From JBHHYN01 sp046757565 (GTDB lineage: Bacteria > Pseudomonadota > Gammaproteobacteria > Eutrophobiales > Eutrophobiaceae): DNA of 34,957 bases. A model generated the notes under the pieces. The model did not search any database, had not been told where the DNA came from, and was given only the letters and a program-made list of their open reading frames with translations. Shown piece after piece: positions 1 through 9,331 of the stretch. The stretch covers positions 1-34,957 of the forward strand of contig JBHHYN010000018.1 in NCBI GenBank assembly GCA_046757565.1, in the 5' to 3' direction. Both the position numbers and the translations under genes were made by a program. Each line of letters begins with the position of its first letter. The stretch's first letter is position 1.

Positions 1-45
1 GGATTTCGCAATAAAGCCCGTTACATAAATGCCATTTACTTCCAT
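1..45 (-). CDS. Possible start of a downstream gene (partial, cut by window edge)
   Basis: An ATG on the minus strand at 43-45 opens a frame that stays open to the window edge (15 codons, starting Met-Glu-Val-Asn-Gly). It lies 13 bases beyond the stop of the MlaC-family gene and in the same direction, as an operon partner would. No clear Shine-Dalgarno precedes it and the fragment is too short to identify, so this is only a candidate. Confidence 0.25.
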   Translation of the reverse strand, partial: MEVNGIYVTGFIAKS

Positions 46-58
46 ATGGGCAGGCAGC

Positions 59-691
59 TTATTCGCCCTCGGAACTGGCAAGTCTCTGATTGCGGTCCGC
101 CAGTTTCTGGATAAGCCCATCCAACCCATTCTTCCTGATTTCAGAAGCAAATGAGCCCCGGTAAGTACCAACCAGACTCACTCCGTCGACGGAGACGTCG
201 ATCACCTTCCAGTCACCGCCACTGACATGCATCCTGTAATTAATCGGCACGACGGAACCCCCGTCCGAGGATACTTCCGTTTTCACCATGACCAGGTTTG
301 AATTCGGATTGACCTCCAGCGGCAGATACCTGATCTCCTCATCGGAATACTCCAATAGCGCCTTGGCATAGGTACGGACCATCAGGTTGGTAAATTGACG
401 ACTAAATTCCTGCCGTTGCTCCCGGGTAGCCTTTTTCCAGTCTTTCCCTAAAATCCATCGTGACATGATAGCCGTGTCAAAATGGGGAACAATAAGTTCC
501 TGAATCAGGCTATAGAGATGTTCCGGGTGTGCATCCAGATCCTGCTTTTCTGCGTTGAGCCGTTCTATGACCTTGTCTGCGGTAGTTCTGACGATCTCAT
601 CAGCGCCAGGCATCGCTGCATGGGCAGTTGTCAGCACCAGTGATATTAATAAAAGAGGTGTAGTAACGACCCTTAAATTCATGATCTGCAT
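59..691 (-). CDS. MlaC/HpnM (Ttg2D)-family periplasmic phospholipid-binding protein
   Basis: A 210-residue protein with an N-terminal signal peptide (hydrophobic stretch at about residues 7-24, cleavage probably after Ala-His-Ala) and the MlaC/Tol_Tol_Ttg2 fold pattern: helical N-terminal half, a conserved Trp-Lys-x-Ala-Thr-x-x-Gln-Arg segment, and a C-terminal beta region with Trp-Lys-Val-x-Asp-Val-x-Val-Asp-Gly-Val-Ser-Leu. Family members carry lipids across the periplasm between inner- and outer-membrane complexes. It is not next to the mlaFEDB genes; its neighbour is an RND/MMPL exporter, which is the HpnM-HpnN style of arrangement. Two in-frame ATGs (691 and 682) are possible; the second is better spaced from a GGAGA ribosome site. 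A perfect 7-bp hairpin (711-727) lies in the leader. Confidence 0.85.
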   Translation of the reverse strand: MQIMNLRVVTTPLLLISLVLTTAHAAMPGADEIVRTTADKVIERLNAEKQDLDAHPEHLYSLIQELIVPHFDTAIMSRWILGKDWKKATREQRQEFSRQFTNLMVRTYAKALLEYSDEEIRYLPLEVNPNSNLVMVKTEVSSDGGSVVPINYRMHVSGGDWKVIDVSVDGVSLVGTYRGSFASEIRKNGLDGLIQKLADRNQRLASSEGE

Positions 692-710
692 TCTCCGTCT
701 GTTTTTATCA

Positions 711-727
711 TGGAGTCTGCGACTCCA
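711..727. repeat. Short perfect hairpin upstream of the MlaC-family gene
   Basis: TGGAGTC and GACTCCA flank a TGC loop (7-bp stem). It lies about 20 bases upstream of the MlaC-family start in the 272-base gap behind the RND gene. Neither strand has a T-run after it, so it does not look like a terminator; a leader structure or operator are possible but unsupported. Confidence 0.35.
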
Positions 728-963
728 GGAATTGAGATAATTATTTTTACTTTTCGTTCAGGCAAGGCAAACCCTGTGCGCTCGTTGTAACATTACCCGA
801 ATAGACCTAAAAAGCTGTACATTAACCGGTATATTCTAAATGCTTCCCTATTGCTGAGAAAGATTTTCTTCGTAAAAAGTTCCCGCTTAGTTTCATCAGA
901 TGCTGCAAAAATGGCGATCACATTTTAACAAATATCCTTATCTATATGAATTAAATAGATTTT

Positions 964-3489
964 TTAAATTACGGCCTGATTACCGGCATTTTCCATACCG
1001 GGTTCTTTGAACGGCTTCCAGATCAGAATGAGTTTCGGTAACAGAGTTAACGCCGCAAGCAGGGCGATAAACATGGCCAGGGTCGTCAACAGGCCGAAAT
1101 AGATAGTTGGAACAAAGTTCGACATCACCAGTATCGAGAACCCGATAATAATGGTAACCGAAGTATAAAACATGGCGCTGCCGACATTTTTATGACAATA
1201 GTGCATCGTCTCCAGGTAATCCCCCCTCAAGGCATACTCCTCCCTGAACCGGTAGATATAGTGGATACAATCATCCACGGCTATACCTATGGTAATGGCG
1301 GCAATGGTAATCGTCATCATATCGAGCGGGATGCCCAGTAATCCCATCAGGCCGAGGACAATGGATGCGGCCAGTATATTCGGCAGTATCCCGATCACCG
1401 CAAGGGAGACAGAGCGAAACAAGACCATCAGCATCAAGGCGATCCCGAGCATAACCACGCCAAGCGTCAATATCTGCGACCGGAACAGGCTTTGTAACAT
1501 GTTGTCATACAGCACCAGCAGTCCGGTAATTTGAAATTCCGATTTCTCCAGACCTAATTTCGACTGCAGTTCACGGTTAATTTGCGCCAGCAATTTATTG
1601 CGCCGCAGATCCGGCAGAGAATCCAGGATGCGCGCTGTGACCCGTGCTTCATCGTCCTTTATCGAGATATACGGGTCGATCAGGCTGGCCTTGATATCCT
1701 CCGGCATGCGTTTATAGATTACAGCCAGTTCAAAGGCGTCGAACTCCTCGCCTTCATTCAAGTCTTCCGCCACCCTCAACACCGACGCCAGCGACAGTAC
1801 TTTACCGATCACTGATAATCCATTCAGATAATCATGGACGGCCCTGATCCGGTCGAGCTTGTAGGAAGTAAACCAGGTGTCCGCCGGATTGGTTTGAATA
1901 CTGCCAAACAGGGCATCCAGGTCATCGTCAGCTTCCCCGGTGCTGCCGTCATTCCCCGTCGTTCCGTACTCTTTTTCCTTATCGAACTTGAGCAATACGT
2001 CCAGGGGGGTTGTGCCGCCCAGTTTGTCATCAATCAATTTCAATCCCTGGTATATCTCGGTGTTTTTACTGAAATAATTGATGAAGCTGTTTTCGACCTT
2101 GAGCTTTGTCACACCGAAGAGACTGATACCTGCAAATAGCAAAGCAAGGAGAAGTACCTTACCTCCATGCCGGTAGGTAATGGTCGCAAGTGCCGGTGTG
2201 AAGTAAACTTTCCCGCTACCCGGGCCCGCCCGGACAGTTTTCTCCAGCATCACTAAAATGGCCGGAAACAGAAGAAAAGTGGTCAGCAGCATAACGGCGA
2301 GTCCGAGCGTCATCATCCAGCCGAAATCAATGACCGGTTTAATGTTACTGACAACCAGCGAACCAAAACCCATCATGGTCGTCAAGGTCGTATACAGGCT
2401 GGGCCAGATCATCCTCCTTGACATCTCGTAAACCAGTTCGCGCTGGCTGAGTTCCGGATTATCACGCAGCAAGTGCCGGAACCGCACCACCAGGTGAATA
2501 TTCATCGACATGGTCAGGATCAGCATCAATGAAATAAAATTCGACGAAATGACCGTGATCCGCCAGCCAATCAGACCAAGCAATCCAATCATGATCAAGC
2601 CGGAGAAGGCGCAACTCAGAAGGGGCAACATGACCCAACGCGCTTGGCGGAATATTATCGATAACATAATCACAAGGAATACCAGCACACCGATACCGAA
2701 CGTCGCCAGATCATTCTTGATAAAGGTAATCATGTCATCGGTTATCATCGGAACACCTCCAAGGTTTACACCGCCAAATTCCTTGTATTTATCCATGATC
2801 TTCCGAATCGCCACAATATACCGGTGATTTTCCTCATTCACTCCGGTTTTTACCGCATCATAGTTAACCAGTGTTTGCTTCAGAAGATGCGCTTCTTCGT
2901 CAGTAAGCCCTCCGGATTGCCTCTTTAGAAGCAGTCTGTTTTTCGCTTTCTGCAGGGTGCGATACTCATGATTGGGTTTTAAATTGATCAATATGGCCGT
3001 GGTCTTCCCATCCGAGCTGATTATCTGGTCTTTGAATAACGGGCTGTTGATTAATTCCGTCCTGGCGAGATGTTTGTCAACGCCTTCCCCTTCCAGAGTT
3101 TTAAAATTTTTAACGGCATCCGACAGCTTCCCGCCGGTAATTTTCAGTAACGGTACATTCAGGATGGAAAAGGTGGAATCCACATAGGCCAACCGGTTTA
3201 ACTCACCTTGCATGTCCTTAATATGCCGTAAAGAGGATTCAGAAAACATATCTTCATACGGCGTGAAGGTTAGAAACAGGAAATCTTTCGTCTCATACCT
3301 TTCGCTCATCTCACGATATGTCTGCAGGGCCTTGTCATTTTCGAGCAACAGCGAATCTGCAGAAGCATCCAACCTGAAATCCTTGGCGTAATAGGCAAAA
3401 AACACCAACACAATGGCAAGTATCCCGAGAATGGTGCGCGGATACCCGAGCACCATATTGTTATAACTTTTAGACAGGTAATCCAGCAT
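964..3489 (-). CDS. RND-superfamily (MMPL) exporter, HpnN-like arrangement
   Basis: An inner-membrane protein of 841 residues from the ATG at 3487-3489, which has an AAGAAGAG ribosome site about 10 bases upstream; a TTG further out would add 15 residues. It has the duplicated RND layout: one TM near residues 12-35, a periplasmic domain, a first TM block at about 260-430, a second periplasmic domain at about 470-670, and a second TM block at about 675-820 with the conserved Gly-Ile-Ala-Val-Asp-Asp-Cys-Ile-His segment. This architecture is that of single-subunit MMPL/HpnN lipid exporters, not of drug-efflux RND pumps, which are longer. It precedes the MlaC-family gene, so I infer a two-part lipid-export module (membrane pump plus periplasmic carrier). 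No hopanoid or sterol synthesis gene is in the window, so the substrate is unknown. Confidence 0.85.
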   Translation of the reverse strand: MLDYLSKSYNNMVLGYPRTILGILAIVLVFFAYYAKDFRLDASADSLLLENDKALQTYREMSERYETKDFLFLTFTPYEDMFSESSLRHIKDMQGELNRLAYVDSTFSILNVPLLKITGGKLSDAVKNFKTLEGEGVDKHLARTELINSPLFKDQIISSDGKTTAILINLKPNHEYRTLQKAKNRLLLKRQSGGLTDEEAHLLKQTLVNYDAVKTGVNEENHRYIVAIRKIMDKYKEFGGVNLGGVPMITDDMITFIKNDLATFGIGVLVFLVIMLSIIFRQARWVMLPLLSCAFSGLIMIGLLGLIGWRITVISSNFISLMLILTMSMNIHLVVRFRHLLRDNPELSQRELVYEMSRRMIWPSLYTTLTTMMGFGSLVVSNIKPVIDFGWMMTLGLAVMLLTTFLLFPAILVMLEKTVRAGPGSGKVYFTPALATITYRHGGKVLLLALLFAGISLFGVTKLKVENSFINYFSKNTEIYQGLKLIDDKLGGTTPLDVLLKFDKEKEYGTTGNDGSTGEADDDLDALFGSIQTNPADTWFTSYKLDRIRAVHDYLNGLSVIGKVLSLASVLRVAEDLNEGEEFDAFELAVIYKRMPEDIKASLIDPYISIKDDEARVTARILDSLPDLRRNKLLAQINRELQSKLGLEKSEFQITGLLVLYDNMLQSLFRSQILTLGVVMLGIALMLMVLFRSVSLAVIGILPNILAASIVLGLMGLLGIPLDMMTITIAAITIGIAVDDCIHYIYRFREEYALRGDYLETMHYCHKNVGSAMFYTSVTIIIGFSILVMSNFVPTIYFGLLTTLAMFIALLAALTLLPKLILIWKPFKEPGMENAGNQAVI

Positions 3490-3656
3490 TTCTGTTATAC
3501 TCTTCTTATGATCATTGCAACGGCAAATTCCCAATCAGCAGCCGGTAAAAGGGCCGGATTTTCCGAGAGTTGATTCAATACGTCAACCATAAATCAAAGT
3601 TTGACAGCTAATGTGATATATTTATCCGGCAATTACGGAAGCAGGGCAATCCTTTA

Positions 3657-4067
3657 ATGAAACCAATATCCTTCCTGACCGCGCTGTTACTTGTTTACAG
3701 TGGCGTCTTGGCACAGAGTCCGGCACCCGCTAATGCTGAGCTCTACTTTATTTCACCCGCTGATGGGAGCACGGTGCAAAACCCGGTTACGATCCGCTTT
3801 GGATTAAAAAATATAGGGGTAGCCCCTGCAGGCGTAAATAAGGCGGATACCGGCCATCATCACCTGCTCATAGATAGCGGATTGCCGCCGCTCGACAAAC
3901 CGATACCCAGCGATGCCCGGCATCGCCATTTCGGTAAGGGACAGACCGAGACAACACTGCAACTGGGGCCTGGTAAGCACACGTTACAACTGCTGCTTGG
4001 TGATTTTGCCCATACCCCCCACGTCCCGCCTGTAATATCGCGACCGATCTCGATTACCGTAAAATAA
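3657..4067 (+). CDS. Secreted DUF4399 protein
   Basis: 136 residues with a clear Sec signal peptide (residues 1-19, cleavage after Val-Leu-Ala). The mature part carries the DUF4399 signature: Gly-Val-Ala-Pro-Ala-Gly, then Thr-Gly-His-His-His-Leu-Leu-Ile-Asp, then a Gly-Lys-x-Thr-Leu-Gln-Leu-Leu-Leu-Gly-Asp motif. The domain is a small beta-sandwich of unknown function; the His cluster suggests metal binding, but that is inference. It is transcribed divergently from the RND exporter with 167 bases between starts; an AT-rich stretch just upstream (around 3601-3625, including TTGACA) could hold a promoter but the boxes are poorly spaced. The gene appears monocistronic and converges on gloA. Confidence 0.8.
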   Translation: MKPISFLTALLLVYSGVLAQSPAPANAELYFISPADGSTVQNPVTIRFGLKNIGVAPAGVNKADTGHHHLLIDSGLPPLDKPIPSDARHRHFGKGQTETTLQLGPGKHTLQLLLGDFAHTPHVPPVISRPISITVK

Positions 4068-4099
4068 ACAGGCACATCAGTTAATCAGCTGGATAAAGT

Positions 4100-4123
4100 T
4101 CCTGAAGCAGGGAACCTTCAGTA
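4100..4123. terminator. Hairpin between convergent genes (weak terminator candidate)
   Basis: AAGTTCC and GGAACCTT form an interrupted stem (one bulged C) around a short loop in the 63-base gap between the convergent DUF4399 and gloA genes. There is no real T-tract on either strand, so termination here is uncertain. Confidence 0.3.
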
Positions 4124-4130
4124 TCAGACT

Positions 4131-4514
4131 TTATTTGTCTTCCAGCAGTTCGATCTTGTAGCCATCCGGATCTTCCACGAAAGCCATCACCGTATCGGTG
4201 CCTTTCATCGGCCCTGCTTCCCGAACAATCCTGCCACCGCTTTTACGGATCTTATCACACGCTGCATAGACATCATCAACACCGATCGCGATATGACCAT
4301 AAGCATCGCCCATATCATAACTGCCCGTGTCCCAGTTACAGGTCAATTCCAGAACGCTGTTTTCGGCTTCGTCGCCATAGCCAAGAAATGCCAAGGTAAA
4401 TCTCCCTTCAGGAAACTCACGTTCACGCAGCAATTTCATTCCCAGTACATCGATATAAAAAGACCTGGATCGCTTCAGATCCGTTACGCGAAGCATGGTG
4501 TGTAAAATACGCAC
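4131..4514 (-). CDS. gloA: Lactoylglutathione lyase (glyoxalase I)
   Basis: 127 residues, the usual bacterial GloA length. It isomerises the methylglyoxal-glutathione hemithioacetal to S-lactoylglutathione in the cytoplasm. All four metal ligands of the E. coli Ni-type enzyme are at the same numbers: His5, Glu56, His74, Glu122. Two vicinal-oxygen-chelate repeats are visible (residues 1-60 and 70-125), the second ending in Phe-Val-Glu-Asp-Pro-Asp-Gly-Tyr-Lys-Ile-Glu. It lies 137 bases downstream of purN on the same strand and may have its own promoter in that gap. Confidence 0.96.
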   Translation of the reverse strand: MRILHTMLRVTDLKRSRSFYIDVLGMKLLREREFPEGRFTLAFLGYGDEAENSVLELTCNWDTGSYDMGDAYGHIAIGVDDVYAACDKIRKSGGRIVREAGPMKGTDTVMAFVEDPDGYKIELLEDK

Positions 4515-4651
4515 AATGGTTCTCTGGATGGTTTGTATCAGTGGCGGTTTTTATACCATATTCCGGTGAAAATAGCTCACTAAAGTAAAGATTAAGACTT
4601 GCCCTGATAACCGGATGGCAAGTCAACTTTTCCACGAACATGGTCCTGTGA

Positions 4652-5257
4652 CTAATGCGGCAAGGCGATGTCACCGGATAAAATCTTCTCCAATGTTTCT
4701 ATATAAAAGGCATGTTCGACGGCGAGTACCCGATCGGCAAGGGAGTCGGCGGTATCACCCGGTGATACAGGTATCCTGCGCTGCGCAAGGATAGGGCCAT
4801 GATCGTATTTATCGTCGACCACATGGATAGTCACACCGGTTTCAGTATCTCCTGCGGCAATAACCGCTTCATGCACATGTCTACCGTACATACCCTCACC
4901 ACCGTATTTGGGCAGTAGCGCAGGATGAATGTTGATAATGCGGCCCTGAAAAGCAGTGAGCGTTTGCGGTCCGATTCTCTTCATGTAACCAGCCAGAATG
5001 ACCAGATGTGCTTCATGTTTTACCAGCGTATCGGCAATCAACTGATCCAGATTACGGGGGTCCGGGAAGGTGGTGCTGCTCAAATGATAAGCCGGTATTC
5101 CCTCGGATCCGGCCCTGTCGAGGGCTCCGGATGAGCCATTATTACTGATCACCACGACCGGACGGGCTTTCAATCTGCCAGCCTTGCAGGCATCGATGAT
5201 AGCCTGCATGTTCGTTCCCCGGTAAGAGGCAAGAAACCCCAGGTTGGCGATCTTCAT
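4652..5257 (-). CDS. purN: Phosphoribosylglycinamide formyltransferase 1
   Basis: 201 residues. It transfers the formyl group of 10-formyl-tetrahydrofolate to GAR in purine synthesis. The catalytic trio is present: Asn109 and His111 in the Ile-Asn-Ile-His-Pro-Ala-Leu-Leu-Pro motif, and Asp152 in Asp-Lys-Tyr-Asp-His-Gly-Pro. The loop after the catalytic His reads Lys-Tyr-Gly-Gly-Glu-Gly-Met-Tyr-Gly, as in a subfamily different from the E. coli enzyme (Lys-Tyr-Pro-Gly-Leu). purM is not adjacent; instead the gene follows pdxB by 9 bases, so the two are probably co-transcribed. Confidence 0.93.
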   Translation of the reverse strand: MKIANLGFLASYRGTNMQAIIDACKAGRLKARPVVVISNNGSSGALDRAGSEGIPAYHLSSTTFPDPRNLDQLIADTLVKHEAHLVILAGYMKRIGPQTLTAFQGRIINIHPALLPKYGGEGMYGRHVHEAVIAAGDTETGVTIHVVDDKYDHGPILAQRRIPVSPGDTADSLADRVLAVEHAFYIETLEKILSGDIALPH

Positions 5258-5266
5258 TTCAGATCC

Positions 5267-6418
5267 CTATTGTATACTTGCCACGGTAAAACCGAGTTCG
5301 CGGAGTACAGCCTCCGGCGAATCCCTGCCAGAAGGCAATTTTATACTCATCGCGTTAAATTCCCTGCGTAGGGGATAAGTATCGCGTAATTCATCAAAAA
5401 ATTCCGTATGCTGATCGGGTTTTACCGCCAGCATGCGCCGTAACGCGGCGCTGTCACTGCGCACATCGTAACAGGCCAGGACTGCCAATCGCACGGCATC
5501 AAGTTCACTATCAAAACCTGAAACCACAATCTCGGAGATCCCGGGTTCAAATAACGCTGTCAGCATGGTTTCATCGCAGCCAAGATTAAAATAGTCACAA
5601 ACCTGTCTGAAGACCATCTGAACCGCACGCCGCTTGCCCTCCACACTGTACCCGGCAACATGAGGCGTACCGATAGTGACCCGGCTTAACAGATCCATGT
5701 TAATCCGCGGTTCCCGCGCCCACACGTCCAGCACGGTACACGCCTTCCTGCTCCGCTCCAGGTAAGCCATCAGAGCATCTTCGTCGATGACATTACCACG
5801 TGATGTATTAATGAGTATGGCGTCTTTCCGGATCTGCCGTAGAAATGCCTGATTGACCATATGATGGGTGGGATATGGACCGTCTTCCACAAGAGAGACA
5901 TGCAAGGTGATAACATCGGCTGCCAATACTTCGTCAAGATTGCAACATTGCACGTCACCGCCAGCTTCTCCCAGCGGAGGATCATTGACAATGCACTCCA
6001 CACCCAGCGCTTTCAAAAACCGCAAGACCTGAGAGCCCACGTGGCCACAACCAATAATCCCGACACATTTTTTAGTCAGATCGAAAGTATACTGATCTGC
6101 CAGAACAAACAGGGCGCTTAATACGTACTCAGCGACGGAACGGGCGTTGCAACCTGGCGCATGGGCAAAACCGATGCCACGATCCCGCAGATAATCCATG
6201 TCAACGTGATCGATGCCACTGCTTGCGCTGGCAACAAAATGGACACTGCTGTTCTGTAAAAGAGCTGCATTCACCGGTGTAACGGTCCTTACGACCAGGA
6301 GGTCCGCTCCATGAATTGCAGCGGGTCCGATGTGACGGCCATCAATCAGCGACACTTCACCAATTGAGGAAAACGTCCGTTCGACAAAGGGGAGAGATTT
6401 ATCCGCGATGATCTTCAT
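5267..6418 (-). CDS. pdxB: Erythronate-4-phosphate dehydrogenase
   Basis: 383 residues, close to the E. coli length (378). It oxidises 4-phosphoerythronate in the DXP-dependent pyridoxal phosphate pathway. It belongs to the D-2-hydroxyacid dehydrogenase family: Rossmann motif Gly-Ile-Ile-Gly-Cys-Gly-His-Val-Gly near residue 120, catalytic Arg in Asn-Thr-Ser-Arg-Gly-Asn, Glu in the Trp-Ala-Arg-Glu-Pro segment, and His in Thr-Pro-His-Val-Ala-Gly-Tyr-Ser. The Ala-Gly-Tyr-Ser-x-Glu-Gly-Lys signature and the extra C-terminal domain (about 285-380) separate PdxB from SerA and GhrA. PLP made by this pathway is a cofactor for the serine palmitoyltransferase further right, though the two are not in one operon. 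Confidence 0.95.
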   Translation of the reverse strand: MKIIADKSLPFVERTFSSIGEVSLIDGRHIGPAAIHGADLLVVRTVTPVNAALLQNSSVHFVASASSGIDHVDMDYLRDRGIGFAHAPGCNARSVAEYVLSALFVLADQYTFDLTKKCVGIIGCGHVGSQVLRFLKALGVECIVNDPPLGEAGGDVQCCNLDEVLAADVITLHVSLVEDGPYPTHHMVNQAFLRQIRKDAILINTSRGNVIDEDALMAYLERSRKACTVLDVWAREPRINMDLLSRVTIGTPHVAGYSVEGKRRAVQMVFRQVCDYFNLGCDETMLTALFEPGISEIVVSGFDSELDAVRLAVLACYDVRSDSAALRRMLAVKPDQHTEFFDELRDTYPLRREFNAMSIKLPSGRDSPEAVLRELGFTVASIQ

Positions 6419-6478
6419 TTGACGGGATACGTGCTACTTCACAGCATCATAAACCATACATGTTAAAAAGACAGGTTC

Positions 6479-7411
6479 TTATGGACGAATCTCTTTTTCG
6501 GACCCTTCCTTCTCAACAGGCATAAGGTCCCGCCGGGTAACTCCCAGTGCGAGGGTGACGGGACTGGCGATATAGATGGATGAATAGGTCCCGATCACGA
6601 TACCAACGATCAAGGCCGTGGCGAAGTCATGGATGATCTCCCCTCCGTAGATGAACAGCGCGATCAGGACCAGTAATGTCGTCATGGAAGTCATCAGGGT
6701 ACGGCTCAGCGTCTGGTTAATCGACGTATTCATGACTTCAACCGGGGTAACTTTACGCATCCTGTGAAAGTTTTCACGGATGCGATCAAACACAACAATG
6801 GTGTCATTAAGTGAATAACCGATAACGGCCAGTAACGCCGCCAGTACGGTCAGATCGAATTCCATCCCTGTCACTGAAAAGAAACCAAGGGTAATCATGA
6901 TATCATGCACCAATGCGGCGATGGCGCCGGCCGAGAAACGCATCTGGAAACGAAATGCAACATAAAACAGGATCATTCCCAGTGCAGCCAGCATCGCCAG
7001 CCCGCCATCCTCCGTCAGGTCCTGACCCACCTGAGGCCCGACAAATTCCACCCGGCGCAGGTCAACCGGTTTGCCACCTACCTGCAACAATTTGATAAGT
7101 TCATTACTGATCGCTGCACTGTTCATGCCCTCTTTCGGTGCAACGCGAAGCAACACATCTTTAGCAGATCCAAAATACTGCACGACAGCGTCCCCAAACA
7201 CTGAATTGGCAAGCACACCGCGGATGCCATCGAGCTGCACCGGTTCCCGGTAACCGACCTCGATTAATGTGCCACCGGTAAAATCAATCCCGAAATTGAG
7301 CCTGTTTACCGCCAGTGAAACGATGGATAGAGCGATCAGTATGCCGGAGAAAAAAGCCGCAGCTCGGCGCTTGCCCATAAAATCAAAATTTGTGCGTTGA
7401 GTAGCTACCAT
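6479..7411 (-). CDS. secF: Protein translocase subunit SecF
   Basis: 310 residues, the usual SecF size. It has TM1 near residues 16-36, followed by the Asn-Phe-Gly-Ile-Asp-Phe-Thr-Gly-Gly-Thr SecF motif, a periplasmic P1 domain, then five TMs with Tyr-Ser-Leu-Asn-Asp-Thr-Ile-Val-Val-Phe-Asp-Arg-Ile-Arg-Glu. With SecD it uses the proton gradient to help pull proteins through SecYEG. It starts 21 bases after the secD stop and is the last gene of tgt-yajC-secD-secF. Confidence 0.97.
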   Translation of the reverse strand: MVATQRTNFDFMGKRRAAAFFSGILIALSIVSLAVNRLNFGIDFTGGTLIEVGYREPVQLDGIRGVLANSVFGDAVVQYFGSAKDVLLRVAPKEGMNSAAISNELIKLLQVGGKPVDLRRVEFVGPQVGQDLTEDGGLAMLAALGMILFYVAFRFQMRFSAGAIAALVHDIMITLGFFSVTGMEFDLTVLAALLAVIGYSLNDTIVVFDRIRENFHRMRKVTPVEVMNTSINQTLSRTLMTSMTTLLVLIALFIYGGEIIHDFATALIVGIVIGTYSSIYIASPVTLALGVTRRDLMPVEKEGSEKEIRP

Positions 7412-7432
7412 GTCAAGCCCTTCTTTTATACC

Positions 7433-9292
7433 TCAAATCACCAATTTCTTCAGTTTCTTGCCGCCATAAACAGCGTTAATCATCGCCCGGGTTCCCATGA
7501 TGGCTGTGAACATGGAGCTGATGATGCCGAGCGACAGGGTCACGGCAAAGCCCTTAATTGGGCCCGTACCGAAACTGAATAGTACCAGGGCCGCAAACAG
7601 GGTGGTGATATTGGCGTCGGCTATGGTGGAAAACGCCTTTTCATAGCCGGCATGGATACTGGCCTGGGGGGAATTGCCGTTTTTGAGTTCCTCACGGATA
7701 CGCTGAAAAATAAGCACATTGGCGTCGACCGCCATACCGACGGTCAGCACGATCCCGGCAATACCCGGCATGGTCAGTGTCGCCTGGAGCATCGATAACA
7801 TCGCAACGATTAAAACCAGATTGAGCATCAGTGCGATATCCGCAGCCAGGCCGAATACCTTGTAATAGAGCAGCATGAACACCAGCACCAGCACAAAGCC
7901 GATCATAACGGACTCGAACCCCTTTTTGATATTGTCCCGTCCCAGGCTTGGCCCCACGGTCCTTTCCTCGATAATCTCGATTGGCGCAGCCAGGGCGCCG
8001 GCGCGAAGCAGCAGGGCCAGGTTACGCGCCTCCCTGGTGGAATCAAGCCCGGTAATATGAAAGCGCTTGCCGAGTTGGTCGCGGATAACGGCGACATTGA
8101 TGACCTCTTCGACTGTCTCCTTCTTCTTGATCGTCTGGCCATCGACTTCGCTTGTCTCCGTTTTATTTTCGATAAAAATAACCGCCATGCGCTTGCCGAT
8201 CTCGTCACGGGTCTTGCGGCTGAAGATCTTGGCCCCTTTACCATCCAGGGTGATCGATACATCCGGCCCGCCGCCAACCGAATCAATACCCGAAGCGGCG
8301 TTAATGATGTAATCACCGGTCAACATGATCTGTTTCTTAACCAGGACCGCCTGGCCCAGGCGGTCTTTATAGATCCTGGAACCGGGCGGCACTTTCCCAT
8401 CCAGGGCGTCCTGCACACTGTGCTCTTCATCGACCATATGAAATTCCAGTGTTGCCGTGGCGCCCAGGATCTCCTTTGCCCTGGCGGTATCCTGCACGCC
8501 GGGTAACTGCACCACCACGCGCTCCTGTCCCTGTTGCTGTATCACAGGCTCCGCCACGCCAAGTTCATTGACCCGCTTGCGCAGGGTGGTGATATTCTGT
8601 TGCAAGGCAAATTTCTTGGTAGCGGCGATGGCGGTGTCAGTCAGTTTTGCTTCTACCTGAAACTCGCCGGGGTTATCGTCCAGTTCCTTCAGTTGCAGAT
8701 CCGGAAAATTCTTTTTGATCAAATCGACGCCGTCGGTCCGTTGCCGGGCATCACGAAAACGTATCAGCAACCCGCCCCTGTTGCGTCGGCTTACCGTTTT
8801 GTAACGGATCCTGTTTTCCCGAAGCAGGCTGCGCAGATCGGAGACATAGCGTTGTTCGGATTTCCTGACGGCCGCAGGCATATCCACTTCCATGAGAAAA
8901 TGCACCCCCCCACGCAGATCGAGGCCCAGAAACATGGGCTCAAGCCCCAGTTTCCTCAGCCATCCGGGTGTTGCGGGGGCCAGGTTCAAGGCAACAACGT
9001 AGCCCTTGCCCAGGGCTTCCTGCACCACCGCCTGTGCCCTGAGCTGGTCCTCTTCATTCGCGAAGCGGACGATCAAGGTATTAATGCCGGGTTCCACTGA
9101 AGTGGACCGGATCTCCGCCTCCTGCAGCGCACTTTCCACCTGCAGCTTTGTCAATTCATTGACTTCAGCCCCCCTTAATGGAGAGATTTGCAAGGCGGGG
9201 TCCTTGCCGTAGATATTTGGCAATGCAAAAACGAAACCTACGGCCACAATGACGGCGATGAGAAGATATTTCCAGAGTGGGTAACGGTTCAT
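7433..9292 (-). CDS. secD: Protein translocase subunit SecD
   Basis: 619 residues, matching gammaproteobacterial SecD. The N-terminal TM (residues about 8-25) is followed by the large periplasmic P1 region, starting with the Gly-Leu-Asp-Leu-Arg-Gly-Gly-Val-His motif, and five C-terminal TMs containing Gly-Met-Ala-Val-Asp-Ala-Asn-Val-Leu-Ile-Phe-x-Arg-Ile-Arg-Glu. It forms the SecDF accessory complex with SecF and YajC. Gene order and short spacing indicate one operon with yajC upstream and secF downstream. Confidence 0.97.
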   Translation of the reverse strand: MNRYPLWKYLLIAVIVAVGFVFALPNIYGKDPALQISPLRGAEVNELTKLQVESALQEAEIRSTSVEPGINTLIVRFANEEDQLRAQAVVQEALGKGYVVALNLAPATPGWLRKLGLEPMFLGLDLRGGVHFLMEVDMPAAVRKSEQRYVSDLRSLLRENRIRYKTVSRRNRGGLLIRFRDARQRTDGVDLIKKNFPDLQLKELDDNPGEFQVEAKLTDTAIAATKKFALQQNITTLRKRVNELGVAEPVIQQQGQERVVVQLPGVQDTARAKEILGATATLEFHMVDEEHSVQDALDGKVPPGSRIYKDRLGQAVLVKKQIMLTGDYIINAASGIDSVGGGPDVSITLDGKGAKIFSRKTRDEIGKRMAVIFIENKTETSEVDGQTIKKKETVEEVINVAVIRDQLGKRFHITGLDSTREARNLALLLRAGALAAPIEIIEERTVGPSLGRDNIKKGFESVMIGFVLVLVFMLLYYKVFGLAADIALMLNLVLIVAMLSMLQATLTMPGIAGIVLTVGMAVDANVLIFQRIREELKNGNSPQASIHAGYEKAFSTIADANITTLFAALVLFSFGTGPIKGFAVTLSLGIISSMFTAIMGTRAMINAVYGGKKLKKLVI

Positions 9293-9331
9293 GATATTTT
9301 TTTATAGTTCTTGTAAACGCGACTCCGGCGG

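Noticed and set aside
711..727. Hairpin upstream of the MlaC-family gene as a rho-independent terminator
   Set aside because: No T-run follows it on either strand.
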